Source of the DNA: Pezizomycotina sp. ARF18
Lineage: Eukaryota; Ascomycota
NCBI GenBank assembly: GCA_002224055.1
Contig: AZLU01000131.1
Span: 51,116 to 115,115 of the forward strand
DNA length: 64,000 nucleotides
Reading direction: 5' to 3'
Position 1 is the stretch's first letter; each line of letters opens with the position of its first letter. The translations under genes were made by a program, and so were the position numbers. Shown here piece by piece: positions 1 through 11,321 of this stretch. Under the pieces are notes generated by a model, which was given only the letters and a program-made list of their open reading frames with translations, did no database searches and was not told where the DNA came from.

Positions 1-11
1 ATATATCGAGT

Positions 12-278
12 TTACCGAAAAAAATCGCCGAATGAAACCAAGCGATGCGGCAGCTTGCCTCGAACTAATTTCCCAAAGTTAGTAACATCCACAGTCCAAG
101 TGCTGATCTTCTTTTGATTCTTTTTTTTTTTTTCAGGGATGACCACTACAGCTGAAAAGAGGGAAATGGTGTAGTTACTTTTCTGCACCCTCGTGAGAGG
201 CTTTGCCGAGGGTATCGAGAGAAGGCAGAGAACAACTACGAAACACCCCAGCACAATGAACCGAAGCATAAGGCGCAT
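12..278 (-). CDS. possible N-terminal part of a signal-anchored or secreted protein at the window edge
   Basis: Reading leftward, the first 26 or so residues form a strong hydrophobic stretch (MRLMLRFIVLGCFVVVLCLL) like a signal peptide or signal anchor. After about 34 codons there is a plausible donor (GTAACT, near 173) and, about 100 bases on, a TACTAAC branch site followed by an ATTAG acceptor near 71. Splicing these would replace the lysine-rich stretch encoded by the homopolymer. The spliced reading meets a stop near position 8 unless a homopolymer indel is present, so the gene may be very short or may continue beyond the left edge. No family is recognised. It could also be chance coding potential in a spacer. 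Confidence 0.25.
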   Translation of the reverse strand: MRLMLRFIVLGCFVVVLCLLSIPSAKPLTRVQKSNYTISLFSAVVVIPEKKKKNQKKISTWTVDVTNFGKLVRGKLPHRLVSFGDFFR

Positions 279-3237
279 GCTGCTTAGCGAATGACAGTCG
301 CAGAACGAGAGGCCTTGAAAAAAAAAAAAAAAAAAAGAGAGAGAGAGAGAGAGTGTACTTGATATCTCAAGTACTGCTACAGTTTCCCTCCAGAATAAAT
401 ATCTTTCCTCTTGTTGGTATGAAAAAAAAAAAAATCAACAATATCCAATTCGTCGTTGAAATATCATGCGATCGTCGTGTTATCGAGTGAGCGGGCAATT
501 GCAGCTGAGCACAAGGTCGGCCCAGTTGCGAAGGCTTAAAATATTTTCGAGAACCCAGAAAAAATTCGCGAGGATCACCCTTGCGCGACCTGTAGAACAA
601 GCTCGAAGCAAATGCGAATATCGAAAAAAAGATATATTTCCCAGTTCTTTTCCTTTGGTATTTAGAGGTCGTTTTCCAATTCTTGACGTGCGTGTAAGGA
701 ATCCCAAACAATTCTTCAAGAAGAATTCACATAAATAAAAGTACTTAACGTAAAATAGAGAGAATAAGAAAAATAAACAAAATATGAGAAGGAGATCGGT
801 TGGAATATATAACAATAAGACTGGTAATAACTTATTGTTGTATTGTGCGTGATGGTGTCCCCGTTCCAGCCTCGTGGAAAGTATTTTTTTTTTTTTTTTT
901 TTTTTGCACTGAGCATGAAAAGGCCCAAAATAAATAAAGATAGAGATTCAGCAATCAAGCAATCAAGCAAGCAGGAATTTGCAGGAGATAAGGGGGGATG
1001 CAAAAGAAAAAGAAGCAAAGTAAAACGGTAGAAGAATGAAGAGCCGGCGAACCGAGAGGAGGGTTATATACAACTAAGGTGTACTGTATTATTTATTTAT
1101 TTATTTATTTAATTCTTTATACTAATAGCTGAGAGTGCTTATCTTTTTATTTATTTATTCTCTTGGGTGCTAATCTTCAAACAACTCCACAGGAAAAAAA
1201 AAAAAATAGATTCTCACCTCTTCGTATTATCTAGTTTTTTTTTTTTTTTTTCCCGCAGCAAATGACGACTTATTATTAGGAAAGAATAGTCAAGACTCAA
1301 GAATAGTGCGGCGCCCCTTTCCCGTGCCTTTGCTACAAAGGGGAATGAAAAAGGTAAGAAAAAGGAAAGAAGGCAAAAGAGCTTACGCACGCCAGGCGTT
1401 CGGAAAACGGCAACCATCGTTTGACGACCAATTAGAGGGATGGCGAAATGAAAAAAGCATGGTTTAAAATGGATCCCAAGCAATTTCTAGGGGTACGAAC
1501 CGTCGAACAAGTTCGAAGAAAGTCCCCACACCTCCCGAGACGTCTCTGCAGCGCTCTATCACCTGTTCCGAGAAATCACTCGATCGATTTTTTTTTTTTA
1601 TTTTGAATTTTATAATTTCTTTCAATAGATCGATCGAATTGCAGAATCCTGTAAACTTTGGTACCGGTATTTGAAATAGGGATCGTAAATGCGGCAAGGA
1701 GCTAAACAAAAGTGTCATGTGCCTTTTTTTTTTTTTTTTACCTTATTTAACAAGGACAGATGCCAGCCTGCAGATGAAGCTCTAAGCTCTTCGTTGTTTT
1801 GAAACGGAAAATCTAAAATATCGCACTGCCAAGCAAAACAATCAAACGAGCCGACTTCGGGGCTGCTCTATTAAATTCAAACTAGAGACGAATAAGAACC
1901 AGGGTGAATATACTATCATCACACTTCCGTTCTATATATATATATATACAGCTACTATGGTCCTTCTAGCTATATTATAGCTAGAGACCAACAGCTACTT
2001 ATAACTTATATCTAGTAGCTAAATAACCTAGCTACACTAGGAACGCAGCAGTATATACACTACCATTCGAAAAGTGTATGAATAGACCTATCTTCTCTTT
2101 AGCTACTTTGTCCTAACGTAAGGTTTTTTCTCTCCTTTTTTCCCCCTCCGCCGCGATATGGGAAGGAGCATCCGCTAGCGGTATATTTTCATTTGTCGAG
2201 GTTAAGAGAGTTCCTTCAATGTGTAAACTTAACCTACAAACCTATATACCGTATTATCTGGTGGAGAAGCGTGGTTGCTTACAATAACTCCGACAGTAAC
2301 TCTACTCCTAAGCGTGCTCGCTCAATAAAATACTCTCTTATTCATTAAATACTTGCTTATTTCGTAAAATTTAAACTTTATTAGATTTACTATTTGAAGA
2401 AAATCATAAAAATTTTTATTAATATTGTTTATATAGACATTCGTTTATTTTCATATAGTTTAACGGTATAGCATCATATACTATCTTATATCAAAATCAA
2501 AGAATGGCGGGCTGAAATTTATTGACGCTGCTTGCTTATTCGACGGTGCTCTCTTACGATGTTGTACTCTCCTCTCCGCCAGATAATATGGTATATATAC
2601 TCAATAATCAATAATCAAATATACGCGTCCGGGTGTTTGGTTATATCCTACTTGATTCGCTTACAAAAGAAATAATGCGTAATCATTCATCGAGTTTTTT
2701 TCCTCTTTTCTTTCTTTTTCTACCACTATTCGGGTATAAAACTGTCCTTTGTAATTGCAGGGTGGTGTGAATGAGTCTAAGGATGTGATACGAATAAAAC
2801 GTGATCTAGGAAAAAATATTAACGTAAGATTTGTAGATGCAGGAAACGATACTTAGTATATTCAGGTATTTTCATTTATAATAATATTACACGGGTCGAA
2901 TTCACACATATAATACAGAAGCTACTTCTTTTTTTTCTTGGGGTGGGGGGGTGGGTTCTTTTTTTTAATCTCAAAAAGGAACAAATTTTGTTTAGTGAAT
3001 AATACATCTAAAATGCTTTACAAACAGGTTGTCTCCGAGGACATAAACCATGATAGAGATAAACAGGCAATAAAATAATATTATGAGAGGGAAAATGCAC
3101 CGAATTTAGCTAGTCGTAAAGCATACCCGTAGATATAGAACATTTTTATATGAGACAGAGAAGAATATTACACTTGTGTACAGACGGACCTCTGAAAAGG
3201 AGAAGGGAGCAGTTTCATGTCTCTTTTTTTTTTATCC
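279..3237. other. AT-rich intergenic region
   Basis: About 3 kb with no reading frame that resembles a protein. It holds many A and T homopolymers, a GA microsatellite near 337-353, ATTT repeats near 1090-1110 and 1148-1160, and a cluster of AGCTA-rich inverted sequence near 1950-2040. The right-hand part is the 3' flank of the leftward UTP5 gene. Confidence 0.6.
1959..1989. repeat. imperfect inverted repeat centred on TATAGCTA
   Basis: The core TAGCTATA-T-TATAGCTA is a perfect palindrome around one base. It extends outward with TCTAGC/GCTAGA and GGTC/GACC arms and one or two mismatches. Copies of AGCTAC or GTAGCT surround it between 1950 and 2040. It lies in non-coding DNA, and no mobile-element ends are visible around it. 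Confidence 0.6.
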
Positions 3238-5926
3238 TCATTTAGATTTCGAGAGCTTCCCTTTGCTTTTCGAGGAAAAGCTTTTACTCTTCTTGGGTTG
3301 CTCGTCTTCTTCGTCACCGTCGTCCAAGAAGCCGTCGTCGTTGTCCTCGTCGTATTCGACCTCGTCGTCGCTCACGACAAAACTTTCATTTTCGCTCTCC
3401 TCGTCGTCACCGTCCGAAGATTCTTCGGCCTCGTCATCGAGGTACCTGCCGACGTCATCCTCGTCATCCCCCTCATCACTAAGCTGGACGTCGTGGTCGC
3501 GCTCCGCATCACTCCCTTCCTCGTCTTCTTCCGCCGAGTCGAGCACGCCGTTGACGCCGTGTACCTCTTCATCTTCCTCGTCGCTCGCGGAGTCCGAACC
3601 TTCGACGTCATCATCCTCGGCGCCCTTCAGCAAAGCAACCTCGTTCTCATCGCTGCTCTCGTCGTCGTCGTTGACGCCTTCGACGTACACCACCGCCTCG
3701 TCGTCGTCGTCGCCGGGTTCGCAGCGCGGCTCATGCTGCGCAGCTTCATCTGGGCCACGAGCATGCGCAGCCTGCCGCGGAGAGCCAGCATTTTGTTGAG
3801 GGACGCGGATCGGCGACCTAGCACCCTTTGGAGGCTAGCTAACCTGCTGATGAGGTCCGGCAGGGTGAGGAGGTGGCCGCCGTGGTACACGAACGTAGTC
3901 TCTACCCATATCATCAGGCTTCCGGCGCGGCCCGGTTTCCTGGATATCAGCTCGGAGAGCTTGGAAATAAGCGTCACGGCCAGCACGGAGTCGAGGCGCG
4001 AGATGGTAGACGTTATTATCGACGGGTTTGTCGTGTGGAAGCAAGTTTCGAGGAGCGCACGGTCTGACGTCTTCAGCGCCTGCGTAAGGACGGTCGTAAG
4101 AGAGTCGCGTTGGGGAACTGAGACTGGTTCGTTGCTCGGAGGGCCTTTGTAGTGTCACCGAGCGATGGGACCGTGATGTGGTGATTGCCGTCCCCGAATT
4201 CGACGATACGATACTGTTGCTCTGGTCCATGCTCGATTCGGTTCCCGTTCTGCCCTCAAGTTGCTGGAATTTTTCGGCGAAGGAAGGCTCTGGAATTCTT
4301 CCTTATCTTCTTCGTCATCCTCTTCCTTCATCTCCCGAGCCGTCAGCACGCGCAATGGCAACGTCGTCCATGGCGAGACCGTCCCCTTCCTGGTTAGCTT
4401 CTTCTTCGGCTAAAAGACCGGCTGCGTCGGTCATCCCTACGTCTTCTGTATCAAGACCATCGACAACGACAGCCGCAGCCTGATCAAGGTTGGATTTACC
4501 GACTTCCTTGACACCGTTCATCGTAGTTCCGGACGTATCTCTGGCGCCGATTCCGAGTGACTTGGCCTGGCTAATCTGAATATCTCCTTGAATACCGACT
4601 ACATCCGAAGTTGCACCCGTCCACTTCACCGTCGCAAAATAGACGTTCGTCCCGTTCTCGACCCACGCGAGGACTACCTCCTCCTTCATGAAGCCTGCGC
4701 TCAGTATCTTCACACTCTCGGAACTAGGCCGCGCGACGGCAATCCGCGCCGCCGACGTCCTCGTAAGTGGCTTCTTCCGCGTCGTATCCTCTTGAGCAAC
4801 CTGCGATACATAGGACCAGGGCTTCTCAAAGATTTCAGCCTTCCTTCCGAATTCACCAGGACAAGGGCAGCCTCCGTTGGATCAATGGCTACACTCTCCA
4901 CATCACTCTGAGCAACGAGTGATCCGACCAATTTGCCAAGCCATATCAGCAACATTGACGAACGGTCGCCCCGCGCTGCAGAAAGGAACGCAGACTTTGG
5001 ACTTTGACATCAGCAGCGAGTGTATCTGCGACGTATGAGACGAGACCGGTGACCGAGATTCCAGCGGGTTTCGAGGTCGACATTGTACGTCGAGTGTGAT
5101 GCGCAGAGGACCGAGGTCGAGGTAGGAAGTATACGTCTCGGGGTCCCATAGTTCTTCGGTAGAGTTATAGATCTATGGAGTAATTTCACTGGATTAGCTG
5201 TAGGCACAATAAGAGTCGGTCAAGAGCCAGTAATAATTCCACGATGGCGATTTATCTTAGATCAAACGTGGAAGCAGGTTTGTAGAGATTTGAAGGGATT
5301 AAATGCGCTGCCAATAGAATATCATACCGAATCTTGATTCCTCGCTTCAGTCCCATTCTACCAGGGATCGTCTCCACAGCTCCATCCCCTCGCCTTCTTG
5401 CTCGCCTCCACGAACTGGAATCAAAGACGTTGCCCCTGTGCTCGCCTTCCAGCGTTTTCACAATCGAGCCCTGCGAAGGCGAATATATGAATACCTTCCC
5501 AGCATTTCGTCGCAAGCGCAACGACAGTACCCAAAACATCTCCCTCGTCTGCTCATCGCCGCCATCCTCGTCCTCGTCCTCATCGTAGTCCCTTCCGTTA
5601 CGTTTCCGTTGGTCTTGGACTCTCTTCTCCTCTTCCTCCTTTTCTTTTTTTCTTGTCGGAATCTGTTAGCGTTCCCAAGCGAGCGAGTGGATCTCGATGT
5701 TCTTTTCGAAAACATGCTCGCAACCAACGCGATGTTGTCACATCGTGGATCCGAAGCCTTTGACCGTCAGGCCGCGTATGGCAGAAGCAAAACAGGCCGG
5801 TCCGCAGGTGCTGCGGCGAGAATGCAGCTGCAAGCAGCGGCGATGGGCTCGAGGATCCAGCGACCCGAGTTTCGCTGCAAGGTGCGGCGAAGCTTTCAGT
5901 TTCTGCTTTTTCGACTTGCTGACCAT
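3238..5926 (-). CDS. UTP5: UTP5 / WDR43-like subunit of the small-subunit processome (t-UTP subcomplex)
   Basis: UTP5-type proteins act in the nucleolus in early pre-rRNA transcription and 18S rRNA processing. They combine an N-terminal WD40 propeller, a Utp12 domain and a charged tail. Here the N-terminus (MVSKSKKQKLK, 5926 leftward) is followed by RLRIHD and by a blade-like segment (FIYSPSQGSIVKTLEGEH, near 5480). The Utp12 domain lies at about 3640-3985 (LSELISRKPGRAGSLMIWVE, then LASLQRVLGRRSASLNKM). The last 150 codons are a long Asp/Glu-rich tail ending in a Ser/Lys-rich terminus. The reading frame changes several times inside conserved segments, for example between the start and RLRIHD. 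I read these as sequence errors, though some may be introns. Assignment to UTP5 rather than another Utp12-domain WD protein rests on size and tail composition. Confidence 0.75.
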
Positions 5927-7800
5927 TCTACTAGATTCTCATAGATATCAATAAATAATAAAACGATTGGCAGAATTGAAAGAGACTGATGCAACATCCA
6001 ATGCCAATATAGATAAGCCTTGTTAATGAGAGACAAAATTATTCTATTACTCTAAAACTTGATAAAGAGAATATTATGTGCAAGAAATTTTCGGATAGTA
6101 GCTAAGGTAGAATGATAGAGGGAAAATTTTTTCCTTTTGTGAAATTAGAAAAAAAAGTTAAGCGAGAAAAAATAAAATAAAATCAACCTTTTATTTTCCC
6201 GTTTAGCCTCTTTACTGCACGTTTTCATTACTTTGGTAGCTCTCCTCTCTTTCTCACAGTAATAACGGCCTAGCTGTCAACTAATAGTCTTCAAGAAGTA
6301 GGCCCTTTACCTTGACGACGCAATAATACAATGTACTCGCACAATGAGATAGAAACAAAAAATAATGTTCATGATATACCATGAAATATCTTTGCTCGTG
6401 CTAATATGTTTCTATGTTAAATCGTCTCAATAGTAATTTTTCAACCAGGTCTATCAAGCAAGCTATTTAAGTTTTAGATATCATAGTATCCACAAAGGTA
6501 GAAGAGATACAGCTTATTAATCCGAATCATTGAAAAAAAAAATTTTTTTTTTTTCTTTCTTTCTTCTTTTTTTTTTAGCACCCTAACAGTTCTTGGAAGC
6601 ACGATATCTCGCATGTTATAAATATGAGGAAGATGATTTTGTCTGGATATTCGAGATACACCACAGTGCCCCCGATAAGTGTATACCATTTAAGCCGCAG
6701 TACCGTAGTTGGTAATTTCCTTTTCGACTCAAGTAAGCCGTGCTCGATTCTTTCCCCAGTTATAAATCACGCCTAATCAATTAGGATATATATGAAGCTT
6801 CGATAAATTAATAAGACAGACACCCTGGAAAAAAAAAAAATAAAATAAATAAAATAAAATCTTCTGGAAACAGTTTAGGTCAAATTCCTTCTGCTTCCTC
6901 CAAAATCACCTGTGATCCAATCGTTGAGGGTACGCAAGTTGTGCAACACGGTATTTGGTGTTTATCAATTCGTTGAACAGAGTGAATTTGACAGATGATA
7001 ATTTGATTGGTCCGCGCTCGCCAAAAAATTGGTTTGAATCGCGGGACTAGTCCGTTACGGCATTACGAAATGAAAAAAAAAAATTTTTTTTTTATTATTT
7101 TTTTTTCTTAATTCTTCTCTATTTCGTCTAGAACTTTTTTTTATTTTTAAGTATTTAATCCGCCGCAAAAAGAATATAGGCAGTTTCACGTATAAAACTG
7201 AAGTAACCTCATCCGTATTGTTGTTATTATTCTGCTTACTGGATAATATATATATCAGAGTGTAAAGTTGCGAATTAAAATAGTACCAGTATCATCTTTC
7301 TGTTTCTGTTTATTTATTATTTTTTTTTTTTTTTTGGTTGTTCAACATGTACCATGCATGCAAGAGATCGCTCGGGAAAGAAAGATATAACAGTTAAAAT
7401 GTTTTCTATCTTTTTTATTTGTTATTCTCTTTTTTTTTTTTTTTTTTCCCTTAATGAAAATAGGGTAAATTGTAGGTAGATTCTGCTGGTATGCGGCGAT
7501 AATATATCTCCGAGATACCTTTGTTTCTTGCTGCTGATATGCCGGTATATTTCTCATTTTTCATTTTTTTTTTTTTCACCCAATCCTCCGTGAGAACGTT
7601 TGGGTGTGCGTTGTGCCTGCGGGTGTGTCCGTGTTGCTTGCGCTCTGTGTGTGTGTGTGTGTTTTTGTGCGCGTCTTCCTCTCCCCAGTTGCCAATTGTG
7701 CAATTTCGTAACAGCACGTAAAATACGGAGAAATAATACACAACTAATACACAGTATTTATAGCAGAGATGTATTAATACCTGTAAGAGAGGCGTGAATG

Positions 7801-7855
7801 GGTTGTGTGGTGTGTGTGTGTGTGTGTGTGTGGTGTGTTGTGTGTGGTGTGTGTT
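7801..7855. repeat. GT/TG microsatellite
   Basis: An interrupted run of TG dinucleotides spans this interval. A shorter one lies about 150 bases upstream near 7645-7665. This is simple-sequence DNA in a spacer. Confidence 0.85.
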
Positions 7856-8766
7856 TAAAAGGACACCTGAATTTCAGACACTACCTTTTTTGTTATTATT
7901 ATTATAATTTTTTTTGTTACTTTTTTATTCCTTTTAATTTTAAAAAAAAAATAATATATATTCTGCCCCCGCTTGGTATTTTTCCCCTTTTCTCTTCTCC
8001 CTCTTTCCTCTTCTCTTTTTTTCTTTTCCTCTAAAGGAAGCTTCCCCCTGCCACACTCAAAAAAAAAAATAAAAAAAATAATAATAAAAATTTAACCTTA
8101 CCACTTACCACATCCACTGTAAATTTTTTTTTTTTTTCCCTAAAATTTTTCCTCCCCCTCTTGCCTTTTTTTTATTTTATCAGGCAGGACCTTCAGAGTG
8201 TTGATGGATATTTTCAATATATAGCAACCCCCATCCGATTCTCGTGTGCCTCTGACAAGAAGAAAATATTTTTTATTTCCTTTTCCCATAACACTTTGGA
8301 TAGACACGCCCCCTCCGACCAATCACATCTTCCTCCCTATAATCGACCCAATAAGAACCGCATTCCTATCCGACCAATCAAAAACAAATAATACACGACT
8401 AATTACTAACACTACTTTATTTTTTATTTAATTATTTAAATATTTATATTCCCATGGTAAGGTAATAATCCATATCTCTCTCTATATTATATAATACGTT
8501 TTGTTATATTATCCATCACCTATCACTCAGTGTAAGTATTCACAAGAAGAAATATGTCTTATATATATAATAAATATATATATAACCACTCTACTACCAT
8601 TATTAATAAACGTCTAGAATATAAAAGAATAACTTTTTTTTTTTATATAATATATATCCGTTTGTTCTATTAATGCTTGAATTTCTATTATTCCGTTATT
8701 GTATTTATATTCCCCCCCCATATTTATTACCCGCCCTGTTGACCAAACATAAGAAATTTTAAGCTT

Positions 8767-9152
8767 AAAAAATAATAATATATTTGTACCTTCCATTTTT
8801 ATTTTATTATTTCTTTTCCCTTTCCTATCGCAACCATCTCATCAATCACGCGAAAAAAAAAACACCAACAGTCATACAAACTGTTCAACTTTACACAACA
8901 GCGCATCCCCCGTCGTTATTTCTTTTGTCTCGTTTTATTTTATTTATTTTTTTAAAAAATAATAATATATTTGTACCTTTCCATTTTTATTTTTATTATT
9001 TTCTTTTCCCTTTCCTATCGCAACCATCTCATCAATCACGCGAAAAAAAAAACATCCAAACAACGTCATACAAACTGTTCAACTTTACACAACAACAGCG
9101 CATCCCCCGTCGTTATTTCTTTTGTCTCGTTTTATTTTTTTATTTTTTTTTT
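8767..9152. repeat. tandem duplication of a ~187-base AT-rich unit
   Basis: The unit that starts AAATAATAATATATTTGTACC at about 8768 recurs at about 8954. Both copies carry the same ordered landmarks: TTTCCTATCGCAACCATCTC, then ATCAATCACGCG, a poly-A run, CAAACTGTTCAACTTTACAC, and CGCATCCCCCGTCG. The copies differ by small indels, for example an extra CAA before GCGCATCC and extra bases before GTCATACAAAC in the second copy. No coding capacity or transposon ends are seen. Confidence 0.85.
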
Positions 9153-10317
9153 TAAAAAAATGGTATTAGTATATATATTCAAAACACATTATTCTAGAAG
9201 GTTACTCATTCATTATGTTAATTGAAGCTTTCCCTCTCTATATACTAAAAAAACATTTTGCCCGTTCCGTCTCCCTTTACACTTACCTCAGTGCCCATTC
9301 ATCCTTTACTCTTCAATATATATATATATATATATTTACATTGTTAACGCGCAATCTTCCTTCGCCTCTTACCTATGCGCAATTGTTCTATGAAGCGTAA
9401 TCCTTTTTTTTTTTTAGCCTTTTTATACCCGGCGCTTTATTTTATCGCAAATATACCTTCAAGCTCATGCTAACACGAGACATTCCTAGGAATACACATT
9501 TAATACAACCTCAAACACTTCCGACTGCTTTGTGCTTCCGGATTAACGCTCCTTAAAGTCTAACTAGGGAACTGTACAGTCACAAGGAAAAGAAAATACA
9601 AAAAAGGTACGACGAAATTGCATTCGCTTGTAATTCCCTTTTTCTTAATGCGGTGCTTTATTTTATTTCGCGTCTTTCCATTTTTCGCGGACTGTATTTT
9701 GTTTTTGTCTTCGTTGCGATTGCTCTCTGGGGACAACTACCATGGCGGTTGGTTGTCTAGAGCTACTTTGGCAAATCCTTCCTTCTACCGGTTAGACGGC
9801 GACGCGCGCATCTTCATATGAGTTCCTTTTCGAAATGGACGCCTATCGCACTTGCGCGCCACAACAGCTAGCTAGATGTAGAGCTGCTCAAATTTTCCCA
9901 AATCTGCGATCGCCGCCACGACATTAACCACCTGTGTGTGAAGATTGTAGCCCGGTGATCATGAGAAGGGTCTATTCACCTAGAACCTTCTCAATACTTT
10001 TTAACATCTTTAACATCTTTTATCTTATTTATCCCCCTCAAATACTTTTTGATTCTACATCTTCGTTATACAAGCTCGCATCTACTCGCGAGAGCCCCCT
10101 TTACGCCTAAAATTTTGAAGCGTTATCTAGCATCCCCTTAGCCTACTTCCTTGCAGTTTCTCTAAATTCCTCACGCGCATTTAAAATCAAAAGAAAGAGA
10201 GAAAGAATGAAGCATCGATGCTTACTCGCGAAACGTTTGGGCAAAAATTAGAACCCTAGCCTCGAAGAAGCTCGAGGTAGTGATAATTGGTTGATTACTC
10301 ATTCGCCCATGGCAGTT

Positions 10318-10437
10318 ATGAGTTCTGACCTTCATCATTGGGGTTGGCCGCAGAAACGAAGCCAGCGCAACCAGTTCCACCGGGGCGTCGGCAACTGTTG
10401 AATCCAATTCCATGGACATCGACGTCGAGAATCCAAG
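10318..10437 (+). CDS. possible 5' exon of BDF1
   Basis: An ATG at 10318 opens MSSDLHH. After a one-base frame change the sequence reads ASATSSTGASATVESNSMDI and ends DVENP at a GTGGGA donor at 10438. This low-complexity Ser/Thr/acidic start is the kind seen at the N-terminus of fungal double-bromodomain proteins. The intron to the next clear coding block would be 600-900 bases, long for this window, so it may instead be a separate small gene or an untranslated exon. The frame change is assumed, not shown. Confidence 0.3.
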
Positions 10438-11321
10438 GTGGGAGGCAATTTTCTGTTTGAGCGACTACATTATTATTTATTCACTGCGCTACCCTGCCTT
10501 CCTCGTTCATGTCTACATTTTTTTTTTCTTTTTTTTTGCACGTGCGCGCAAAGTAGTAGACCGCTTCAAGATTCAACCTCGATTTGCGAACAGCTTTGCT
10601 CCAAATTCCGAGCAGCTTTTTCAATTCCTAAATTGTGATACCCATTATCTACCTAGATGTACTATCATGTTCCGACATTTCCTTCCACCTAACTCCTTTT
10701 TTTCTTTTTTCTTTTCTTTTTTTTTTATATATTATATATACATACACATTCTCATCCGTTGTTGGTCTTTGTTTCCTTTTCAAGTTTTATTAAATTTATT
10801 TATTTTAATTTATTTTTTATTTTTTTTTTTTTTTTACTCTTTACATCAATATTTTTCTTCGATTTTTTTTCCTTCTCTTCCTTTGGGCAAACTTCCAAAG
10901 AATTTTTTTTTACTCTCTTGTGGGTAGCCGATGTATTTACAAACAATTTCTTTTTCACCACTATAGTTCAACCACGAATATCAAATTTTGAGGAGCGGTC
11001 AACGAACGAGCCTCATCACAACCTGCATCATCTCCTTTGCACGTAAAACGGTAACGGCGTACACCCAATAATAATACCGCGTCAAAAGACATTACGGCCC
11101 ACCCTCACTGCCAGTTCCGACTCCTCCGCTACATATCCACAGAGGCGGCGCAGGAGTCAAGCAAATTCTCCGAATTTCCATAACTTCACCTCCCCTACCT
11201 TCCAATTCCGCTGGACATATCGACCAGTTAAGTCGGATATCCGATCAAGCCCTAAGCCAGTACCTCGCACGGAGGAACGGCCAGTCGCCCGTCGGATCAA
11301 ACAGAAACCCCCCAGGTAGAG

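Larger units (their letters stand above)
5927..10317. other. long AT-rich intergenic region
   Basis: About 4.4 kb without a convincing gene. Apparent frames here are rich in Phe, Tyr, Ile and Lys and come from T- and A-rich tracts. The region contains A/T palindromic tracts (6533-6554, 7073-7093), a GT microsatellite (7801-7855) and a tandem duplication (8767-9152). It separates two divergently transcribed genes, UTP5 (-) and BDF1 (+), so promoter sequence must lie at both ends. Confidence 0.6.

Noticed and set aside
3217-4152. A 311-codon plus-strand open frame, the longest uninterrupted frame near the left end
   Set aside because: It is antisense to the acidic tail and Utp12 domain of UTP5. 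Its Val/Leu/Ser-rich composition is the complement of GAC/GAG repeats, with no motif of its own.
10412-10927. A 171-codon Phe/Tyr-rich plus-strand frame that looks like a membrane protein
   Set aside because: It is the translation of T-rich tracts; the hydrophobicity comes from TTT and TTC codons, with no helix spacing or family resemblance.
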